DNA from: Atherinomorus stipes
Lineage: Eukaryota > Chordata > Actinopteri > Atheriniformes > Atherinidae
Assembly: GCA_023101725.1 (NCBI GenBank)
Contig: JALJCO010013720.1
Location: forward strand, 147,501 to 211,500
Direction: 5' to 3'
Length of the DNA stretch: 64,000 nt
Shown here: piece by piece, positions 55,934-64,000 of the stretch
Position numbering within the stretch: the stretch's first letter is position 1
Layout: every line of letters starts with the position of its first letter
Program-made: the position numbers and the translations under genes
Notes under the pieces: model-generated
Database searches by the model: none
What the model saw: the letters and a program-made list of their open reading frames with translations, nothing else
Told to the model about the DNA's origin: nothing

Positions 55934-57130
55934 GATTAATTTTGCTTGACCTGTGATGATTTAGTGAGCATTTAGTTATCTGAGGGGAGCTTATTCACAA
56001 ATACTAACATGACCCTCCTGCTGCTGCCAAGTTAATCTGTTCAAACTGAATTTGTTCCTTTTTAAGGCTTGTTGTGATGATGTAAACTGGAGGTCGCCAT
56101 TATCCAGGCTTTGAGAATTGACCTCAGAGTGAAAATAACCTTTGACAAAAACATTAGATGTTTTTGAAAATGTTTAATTCAGATCTTGCTATTATAAGGT
56201 TAATCTTTTAACACAATAACTTGAGATAAAAAAAAGGGGGGGGGGGGGGGGGGGGGGACCAGCATGGTTGTGTCAGCACAGGGATTATCATGAGATACAG
56301 GATTATTACTGAGCCAAGAGGGGGAAAAAAGTATTTCAATAAATTTAAGAGACTAGGTTGAGACTGCTAGACTGATAGTGGTCTCGATTTGTTTTTTTCC
56401 GCCAAGTTCTTGTTTATCCCTTTATTTACTGCATGATATTAGCCAATCTAGCTAGAAAGGCTTAAAGCTCAGGTAAGTTCCCTCAACCCAACCTTAACTC
56501 TTACAATGATGTATGTGATGCTGCCAAAAGTGCATGTCACATTATATTCACCTAAACTATGTGCATCAGCTGTTACCTGGGTGCCCACTGCTTGCTAGTG
56601 ATGCTAAGAATGGGTAGAATATAGAGGCTAATTTCCCAGTTGGATTATTAAAAAAATCTATATATCAGAGTGAGCTGATATGTCTAATGCAGCCATCACA
56701 GTTATGACAGTCCGACAGGTTCCCTCCTGTTAGAGATGATCACACAGAAAATTCAGATAAAGAATTTTCCTGCATGGCTGGCATGCACCCAAAAGGTGTG
56801 CTTGTGGTATTTTTATCTGGTATTTCCTCACAGCGACCCAGTTTAAGATGGTTTCTTTATGCGTTGTCGCCATCTAGTGGAAGATTGGCTCTCAGCCTGT
56901 AAGCAGTAATGACTGGATCTCATTTGTGGTTCCCTTGGTTTTTATTTTATGTAACCTTTATATTTTGTTCAGGTCTTTTTTTAACCCGTTTTCAACTGTA
57001 GATGTGTAAAAAGTGCCATTTACATTTTTTTTATAACAAAATTTCATGGCATCCTCAGGAACAGCTATTTTAACACAACAAAAGACTTAAAAAAAAAATG
57101 TTGGTTAATTCTGAGATTCTCTAAATAAAT
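55934..57130 (+). other. Intergenic DNA with a poly-G run
   Basis: A run of about 22 G lies at 56236-56257. No gene was recognised. Confidence 0.45.
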
Positions 57131-58250
57131 AGTGACATTTGTGGTGTTCCGGGTCAAATTTGACCCGACATAGTTTAATGGTTGTTGCATGCAAATTAAA
57201 AGCTATGGGTTGCTCTGTGGATCAAATATGGTTCATTTTGCCCCACCGCACATGCACTGACACACACGTGTGCTCACACGCACACACTTAAACACATAAT
57301 CTCATCTGTCTTCAATGTAAACACATTTTGTGCAGAATATTGACAGACTCTGGCTAAGATGTGATCAGTTTCATTCAACAGTTGCATCAACCAACATCAG
57401 CTCAACTTAAACATCTTTGACCTCATCGCTGGTCTTGAAAATGATGCTGAGGACAAGAAAATAGCAAAACTGATGAGGATGTGTCTGGGAATTATGTTGA
57501 AGTTCTCTCCTAAAAAAGAAGGTATATCTGATGAACAGGATGACCAAGATGACACAGATGTTCAGAAATGTAACATTTTATGGTCATTCAGCCCTTTTAA
57601 CACTCTAAACAGAGCAGCATCAGAGAACACAATCAGAATGACCCCTAACCATAGCGTGCTGAAAATGTCGAGTCACACACCCAAAAAATAAAGACAATCA
57701 TCTCTTGAGACGTTCCTGCTGTAGATGACCAACATGGAGGGAAAAGGGTGTTCAGCAGCAAATGGAGGAAGACTGACAAACCACAATAGCATGATTACAT
57801 GAGACTGCTGCTTCTTGCAAGGTGTACACACTTTGTAATGTGGCTACTGCCAGCTTATGGAACAGTTAGTCAAGATACTCTATTTTTCATGGTACCATTT
57901 CACTTCAGACGTTTATGTGCTGTCAAAAATAATCTCTGTTTACAGTTGGGAGAAACGAGCTACTTGGCAAGTAAATGCCAAAGTTGCCGTCATAGGAATG
58001 TTTGGAACAAATACAGAGCAACTGTCATTCATCAACTGTCATCACGTACTGCATTATCAAATACTGTGATTCATGCATGTAAACACACAGACAAAATCAT
58101 AGTTTTTCAATTTACCATTATTTTCAATTTGCACATCCTATTCTGAGTAAGATGAAGTTGGTTTTATGAAAAGAAATGACTTTTTACCTTTTTTTCCCCA
58201 ATATAAATCTATATGGGTCATTTTTTACCCGTAACACCACATATGTCACT
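57131..58250 (+). mobile_element. piggyBac-type element, deleted
   Basis: The left end AGTGACATTTGTGGTGTTCC is matched at the right by the complement of AGTGACATATGTGGTGTTAC. The inverted similarity continues into GGGT..AAA..TGACCC. It encloses a piggyBac-type transposase relic. TTAA occurs shortly outside the right end (58254) but a clean TTAA duplication is not evident, so the exact ends are uncertain. At about 1.1 kb it is too short for a full piggyBac. Confidence 0.5.
57410..58075 (+). pseudogene. piggyBac-type transposase relic
   Basis: The stretch 57473-57691 has an acidic region (EGISDEQDDQDDTD), then WSFSPF and ASENTIRMTP, resembling the N-terminal part of piggyBac/PGBD-type transposases. 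After a stop, MTNMEGKG (about 57727) and then VLSKIISVYSWEKRATW and NAKVAVIGMFGTN (about 57917-58020) match in order the MTNLEG, ...SRIIRFDNRETR and DKLAAIRDVW segments that I recall for the family. Stops separate the pieces. The catalytic Asp region further downstream is missing. Confidence 0.55.
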
Positions 58251-60202
58251 ATAGTTAAGCTTATTTGGTAAAATACATTTACAATAATACTGATTAAGTG
58301 ACTGTTTGTGGAGCTATGAATCTAAAAATTAACTTCATCTTTTTCCCTTGTTATCCATCACAAGATCTTCAATGTGTATAATGTGATGGCCTCGCTGGAA
58401 AGCTGAAAATGAATTAAACATTATACCTATTGTATTTGGCTTAAGTAGTCTCTAATTATTTCAATACACCTGTCTGCAGGGAAAATGTAAATCTACAGTT
58501 TGAGAGCTATGTGTTGCTGCAGTGTTGGTAACATTCACTGTTGTAACTCAAGCTGGGATTGGCAGCCACCTGAGGGAATGCAGATTTTAGCCCGTGAATC
58601 GTCTGCTGCCCCTCAGGAGATAAAACTACCCAGGTCTGGGGCTTTCCCTCCTTTATCGTCCGCACATAGATTCTGGCTCATGTGTCTGTATCCAAACACA
58701 TCCATTAGACACCCCCCTCCCCATGCGATTTTAAATCTGTCCAAATCCTCACAAACCAGCGTTACTCTGTCCTGCTCAAGAGCTGGAGGGACCAAAACTG
58801 ACCTGAAGGATCAGAGCAAAGCCTTTGAGTGGGTAGCTAATTCCCTCTTTAGCCCTCATCAGCTGTCCTCTGGGCTGGACTGTAGACATGAGCGACAAGA
58901 CAAAAGTAGACCCATCTGGCCGTGATGTACAGAATTAGGTAGAGTAGTACGAGTGAAATCAGTGTAGTTAAATCTGTACTGTTGTTCTCCAATCTTTTCT
59001 TGTTTGTCTTCACCTTTAATTTGTTTCTTTTTAAAAATTTGTAACTAATGTATAATATTGTTGCCTTTGGATGTAGATTTTTCATTTTCTTAAACAGATT
59101 TTGTTTTAGGAGAGTTTCCATGTCAGCTGCATTGTGAGGCATCGTCTATGCATTTTCTACTTAAGTTTCTGCATTTCCATCACAATGCTGTCTGTCATGT
59201 TTGTTTTGGATTTGTTATTTTCCTTTTCTGAGTTCCTCTGTTGCCCCTGATCTCGTAGCATGCCTGTCATGCTTGTCATTGATCAATGTCAATGGTATTG
59301 AATATTATCAGACCAGACTGGAAATGCAACACTGAATACATCTAGAAGAAAGGTCAGAGCAGACCTCGACTTCTTGAAGTTATACCGTGTAACTTTTGAC
59401 TCTGACATTAAGGAAGCTGAGATCATTCAATGCCTGCACCAAGAAGTGAGATATCCTCCAAAAGTTTGTTGTGGATGTAGCTAGAAAAATACTTTTTTAT
59501 TTCATTTAATTTCTATATCAATTGCTGTTTTTATCCTGCTAACGGTCTCTGGCTGGCTTGTAGTCTGCCTGATACTCTGAGGCTGGAGCATCTCTGCAAG
59601 CCTTGCAAATCACACGTGACCAAACACAGTGACTGATGACCGCTGACTGAACTGGCCATTTACCGCAGATCTGGGCCATTTGTCTGTGACGCTTGTCTTT
59701 TCAGTGGATATCAAGCTTAAAATCTTGTAGTGTGAATCGGATTTCTCAACATGTTGGGATTTATTTGGAGGCATAAGTCATTTAAAGTGTTGCCAAATAT
59801 GTTGGCTGTTGTGCTCATTGCTGCTCCATACTGGACTGCTGCTTTGGTCTCTTTTTCTTAGTGACAAAAGGAAACATTCTTGTTGTTCTGGTGATGTAAA
59901 CAAACCTTTGAAATGTGAACTTCTGTCAGCAAAATAGCAATTATGCTGTATTTTCCTCATATGAAAAATTAAAGACATTTTTCATAATGTTTAAAACAAT
60001 GGCACCTCCATAAGGTAGAAAAAATCAGGCCCCCTTGGGACCCCTGTTACTTACAGTGTGAGTGACTCTATTGCCCCCTGTTGCCCCAATTGAGAAGTAA
60101 TTCAAGATAAATTGACACTGAGTCCAATTTCATCTATATGTGATGGTAGATCTGCTTCTGTTTAGAGTGGTGCCCTAACCTGTCTGTTAGCTCTAATGGA
60201 GC

Positions 60203-60205
<3 letters not shown>
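58251..60205 (+). other. Intergenic DNA, nothing firm
   Basis: A 141-codon frame at 58500-58925 has no recognisable domain or splice support. A 40-bp stretch at about 59378-59420 (AGTTATACCGTGTAACTTTT) matches in complement the element end at about 30067-30107. Confidence 0.4.

Positions 60206-60245
<40 letters not shown>
60206..60245. repeat. (AT)n microsatellite
   Basis: About 20 AT dinucleotides. Confidence 0.95.
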
Positions 60246-60250
<5 letters not shown>

Positions 60251-60611
60251 TGTGTCTTGCCACAGAAATCAATATTGAAGTGGCCCCTGATGGTTTTGGG
60301 TTAAAGTGCTTTGTTTTCTGCCTTCGTCTCGAAACAAAGAGGCCACGGGTGCTTCTATTAACAATTCCCAGTCAACCCAGAGAAAGAGGTGCAGTCAGAG
60401 ATGAAGGTAGAAATAGAAATGGACAGATGAAGTGGTGGTGAAGGGTGGCAGTACTGGTACCAACATCACTCGAGCGTTAGATTTGGTGGAGGTTAGAAAA
60501 GCATCATCAGTGGAGCTCAGATGAGCTTCAAAGAAGAGTGATGGAGTGCAACAGAGTCTGTGAAGGGCCAAGAATAATCTTTCAATTCTATAAAAATTAT
60601 CTTATTAGAAA

Positions 60612-60672
<61 letters not shown>

Positions 60673-62185
60673 TCTATGTGTTGGAGTAGTAATAAATAGA
60701 GGGACCTTTGTGTAAATATAAATTTATTGATGAAAATAAAAAGCAAACTTGATCAATTTCAGTTTAACCCCATCTACTTCCTCTATACATACACCTAAGA
60801 AAGAAGAGCTGAAATTCTTCATATGAAAATAAATAAGGCTTTTACGTTGCTAACATAGTATGTGTTAGTTAATGCACTCTTCATGGTAGTCATAATGCTC
60901 GGCTTTTTCTTAACATGATAATAAGTGCATTGTCTGTTCATGCACTGTTCACATGAGTTAGTTCATTTAAAAGGTTGGAAAAATGAAGAGCAGATATTTT
61001 ACTCACCTTGAGTAAGTCAGTTGCTGGATTTATATTTATATCTTAGAAATGTACTCACAGCATATTCTGCATGAAGAGGAATGAATAAAGAACAACAAAG
61101 AATGCTGCAATTGCATGTTCTTGTAGTTTAGTATATCCAACATTACACTTTCTTTTCAAAAACAATAAGGTGGAATTAGTTTTTAGTTTGCCTTCATTCA
61201 CTTTGTCTACAGTAAAACCACGTCTGATCCAACTAAAGTTTTCAGAACTATGCATAAAGATATTGATTTACTCTAGACGTTGCAGGACTTGGGACTGCGC
61301 GTTGTGTCTATGACATCATGTACAGTATATTAAATAAACAGATGATGTGCAGTAATTAGGGATGTAATGATATCTTTGTCCAGAGCCATGCTGTATGTGA
61401 CATTTTAATATTTGCAGGTTTTAGCAAAAAATTTTCATGGAATAATTGCGTTTCCACAACACAATGACACTAAAAGCACATGTATTTTTTAAGATCTATA
61501 TCTTTTGTCATTAGCTTGGAAACTATGCTTTTTTATGTATCTATAAATGTATCTATCCTTTTTTTGCAAGTTTTTTTTTTATTGCAACACCTAAAAGTAT
61601 AAACAAAACTGATTTCTTTAAAATGACAAAAACATTTTCCATAATAAGTATTTATCAAAAATGATAACACGTTGTAAAGGTTGTAAAGGTTGCAGACTGC
61701 TAGTTTAAACTGTTTGATTCAGTCACAAAGTGAGCAGTAAATTGGGTCATGGGTCCACCTGTCCGGATCCTGCCGTCCCCTGTTGTCCCCTAAGACTGGA
61801 ATGTCCTCAGATTTGACTGGTTTATACAGGTTTACAGCTGAATTAACTCATAAACATGGTGCACTTGTCTTGTAAACCATCTTCAGTTTGGTTGGGTTGA
61901 GTTTTTTTCATTGAATTTATACTGTATTTGTTTATTTCAGCTGGTTTTGTAGTAATAACATTGAATGAGACACATTGTTGGTTTTCCTGTTTTGCTTTTT
62001 GTACCCAAAACCTAAAAGCAAGTTTGAAAAACTGAGAAAGACTACATATTGAGCTGTGACATTTGTTTAACATTGTGCTGACAGTAAAGAGTTTCTTTCA
62101 ATACTGAATCATAAATTAAAAAGCATTAAAAAGTTTTTTCCATTGTACCTAGCTGAAAGCAATACTCATATTGGCAAACTGCAAT
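60246..62185 (+). other. Intergenic DNA with one microsatellite
   Basis: No gene was recognised. The compound microsatellite at 60613-60672 is listed separately. Confidence 0.4.
60613..60672. repeat. Compound (AC)n(AT)n microsatellite
   Basis: About 19 AC dinucleotides are followed by about 11 AT dinucleotides. Confidence 0.95.
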
Positions 62186-62863
62186 TTAAAGGTTAAATAT
62201 GTCACATTTTTATTAAAAGCTATTTTAAAAAAATAATACCTCCACAGGTCATTTGGGGGGGTACAGAATTAAAGTACAACATTTCCTAGAAAAATTATAT
62301 TTAGCCTAAAAATAATTCTAAAATTAATTTTTACGGGGGTTCGATAATGGCATTTTATTTACGTTTGTAAGCCAATACACGCCGCCATTGCGGGTTGCCA
62401 AATACGATCTCTGTGTGGAAACAATATTTTGGTCATAGTCAGGCTTGTACAGGGGAAAACCGTGGAGATGACGAGTGAAGCAGCTGCTTCAGAGTCCTGG
62501 AGATATTGTTATATGTTTCTGAGGAGGAGTGACCTGAGAAGAGCAAAACCTGGAGTAAATTTAGGTGAAGACTTCACTAAATGGACCCACATAAACGTTT
62601 TTCACGGAGTCAAAACACGGAAATGGCGACTTTCCTCCTGGATTGGTAAGCTAGCTTGTTTGCTATCGTGGCTAACGTTAGCTGTCAGTTATAAACTCCT
62701 CTGCGTTAGCCTACTTGTTGGACATGCTGCAGACTGTTGGTCACTTGCGTATCGGCAGTGAGCCTGGCATCCCAGCGGCTGGAGTTGTTTTTCTGCCATT
62801 GCAACTACAACCTAGACACACGTGATGTCGCTGTTCTGTCCGTATTCCATATTCAACCTTTAA
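62186..62863 (-). mobile_element. TTAA-target MITE family A, copy 3 (inverted)
   Basis: The element 62190-62859 is flanked by exact TTAA at 62186-62189 and 62860-62863. It matches 2486-3150 and 34692-35353 in complement. In this copy the longest relic of the basic ORF is open on the + strand (62429-62761) and includes RRSDLRRAKPGVNLGEDF. Confidence 0.9.
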
Positions 62864-63343
62864 CTTCTGTGTTTTGAGAAAAAAATCATTCATATTTTAG
62901 CCCCTTTTTGTTTGTTTGTTTCTGCAAAGCTCGAAGATCCATATATATAAAATACACTTTCTTCAAATATTCTAATAAAACTTTACATTTTCCTATCAAA
63001 TACTTGCATCTACAAATGTTTGATGCCAAAGGTTACACCGCTGTACAGCGAGCTGTGCAGCGGTGTTGGACTAGGTAAGATGTGACCCAGTGCTGGAGGA
63101 TGGGGCAAATGATGCTGGTTTGACAGAATTTCCAGTGTTCGAGCTTGATGGATCTGAGTGATGGACATCAGGCTGGGGGGTCTCCATGGCAGCGGCTGAC
63201 ACCATCGAACACTCATATGCTCTGTTGTGCTTGGACAGTGTTCCTGGCTCATCAGACATGGTGTTGGTGCCTGATAAAAATAAAAAAAAATGATGAAAAA
63301 TCAGCATTATGTCAAGTTTCCCATGAATATGCACAGATTACTT
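62864..63343 (-). other. Probable 3' UTR or alternative terminal exon of the minus-strand gene
   Basis: On the minus strand a frame preceded by TTTTTATCAG at about 63272 reads TNTMSDEPGTLSKHNRAYEC and on to SSSTGSHLT and a stop at 63071. Its composition looks protein-like. It could be an alternative last exon, but the phase of the preceding exon with donor GTACAT does not join it in the frame supported upstream. It is left as 3' UTR or alternative exon. Confidence 0.3.
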
Positions 63344-63463
63344 CTAGTTGGAGTCAGATAGAGGTATGAAGCGATGTTGCATGTACCGGTTTCTGAGGAG
63401 CAGGATGGGCAGACGGCTCTCCGTGGACAGCCCATCGGTGGAACCACCTTCACTTCCACTCCT
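63344..63463 (-). CDS. Terminal exon of an unidentified minus-strand gene
   Basis: After the acceptor GCAGACAG the frame is open for 39 codons to TAG at 63346-63344. It reads RSGSEGGSTDGLSTESRLPI and ends RFIPLSDSN. It joins in phase with the exon at 63806-63899 (phase 0), giving a 70-residue C-terminal tail that is Ser/Glu/Thr-rich and then basic-hydrophobic, as in cytoplasmic tails. The gene converges tail-to-tail on elovl6. In mammals the gene with that position is EGF, but I see no clear EGF tail match, so the name is left open. Confidence 0.4.
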   Translation of the reverse strand, partial: RSGSEGGSTDGLSTESRLPILLLRNRYMQHRFIPLSDSN

Positions 63464-63805
63464 CTGTCTGCCACCATGTAAAACTAGAGGTTCATACATT
63501 AACAGGCTGATGATTTTTAATCAACATTTTTAGAACTTCATTCTGATCTCTGTGTATTAAAGAAGAGGTTTTGTATATAAACTACACAGGATTTAGTCTT
63601 TATTTTTCTTTAGTGTTTGATTTGAGTGCTTGTGAATTTAGCTGGATTTCTTTGTTGATTTGAATTTCATTCTTTTATGTTCACTGCATAGAGACTGGGA
63701 CCATATTTAACATGTAAATCCAGTGTAATTCACAAGAATCTCTGGTTATGAGATATTGTTATGAATCTCTGGTTATCTTCTGGTTATGACACATGGTGGT
63801 CTTAC
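63464..63805 (-). other. Intron of the minus-strand gene (inferred)
   Basis: On the minus strand it runs from the donor GTAAGA (63805) to the acceptor GACAG (63464). No other features were seen. Confidence 0.35.
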
Positions 63806-63899
63806 CCGAGGAACACTGGAAGTGGTGGTCTCTGACATGCTCTCATCTGTCTCACTCACATTATCCTCTGAGGGCTGTTTCTGGAATATTCTTCTTGTT
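63806..63899 (-). CDS. Penultimate exon of an unidentified minus-strand gene
   Basis: On the minus strand, TTTGTCCTGCAG precedes the exon and GTAAGA follows it. The only open frame starts after one base and encodes TRRIFQKQPSEDNVSETDES and then MSETTTSSVPR, ending in phase 0. An acidic, Ser/Thr-rich stretch like this is typical of a cytoplasmic or disordered tail. Both splice signals are strong. The family is not recognised, and upstream exons lie beyond the window. Confidence 0.5.
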
Positions 63900-64000
63900 C
63901 TGCAGGACAAACATTGACGTACAAATAATACTTATTTACACATCTTGTGAAGAATCAATGTTTAAAAGGTTAAGAAACCCCAGCATTTTTATATTTTTAA

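Noticed and set aside
58500..58925. 141-codon + strand frame downstream of elovl6
   Set aside because: No domain, signal peptide or exon context. Length alone is not enough in a 64-kb vertebrate window.
63071..63271. MSDEPGTLSKHNRAYEC frame as the main terminal exon of the minus-strand gene
   Set aside because: Its acceptor phase requires a preceding exon ending in phase 1, which gives a frame of exon 63344-63463 that does not join the exon at 63806-63899. It is kept only as a possible alternative exon.

Overview
The window looks like genomic DNA of a ray-finned fish, probably a percomorph. The basis is one recognisable vertebrate gene with canonical GT-AG introns, together with dense, decayed Tc1/mariner, hAT-type, TTAA-target, Harbinger-type, piggyBac-type, L2-type LINE and tRNA-SINE sequence typical of teleosts. 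I see nothing bacterial, viral or CRISPR-like.

The gene is elovl6, which encodes the very-long-chain fatty acid elongase 6 that extends C12-C16 acyl-CoAs in the endoplasmic reticulum. It lies on the + strand in four coding exons: 9552-9634, 45405-45536, 48957-49108 and 51882-52324. All three splice junctions keep the frame. The predicted protein is 269 residues, with the KxxExxDT and HxxHH motifs and a C-terminal KKSE retrieval signal. A CpG-rich 5' region with a short upstream ORF precedes exon 1, and a 3' UTR of up to about 1.6 kb with two AATAAA signals follows exon 4. At the far right, two minus-strand exons (63806-63899 and 63344-63463) read as the C-terminal tail of a convergent neighbour that I could not name. 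A possible minus-strand 5' exon at about 1825-1935 may belong to a divergent gene to the left.

Most of the rest is mobile DNA, much of it nested inside the 35.8-kb intron 1. The nests can be read from their target-site duplications: hAT 15536-16727 (three layers); hAT 17734-20182 (with a SINE and two MITEs); hAT 23048-25073 (with a TTAA element and a small hAT MITE); hAT 30492-31979 (with a second hAT); Tc1 33173-36507 (holding a hAT whose own target duplication was later hit by a TTAA element); a composite Tc1 relic 37982-40203; and a hAT-type transposase gene split by a Harbinger-type MITE at 44012-44886. Introns 2 and 3 hold a Tc1 relic with a Glu-to-Lys change at the expected catalytic position, a hAT MITE and an L2 tail. 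The downstream intergenic DNA holds a deleted Tc1, a piggyBac-type transposase relic and a third copy of the 0.67-kb TTAA element.

The most interesting signal is the TTAA-target group. Three sequence families have TTAA duplications and TIRs beginning A-G; two of these families, plus a separate relic near 29.7 kb, carry degenerate traces of what may be one small, very basic ORF. A tiny ORF at 12460-12639 resembles the N-terminus of RecQ-like helicase proteins that I recall as repetitive in fish genomes.
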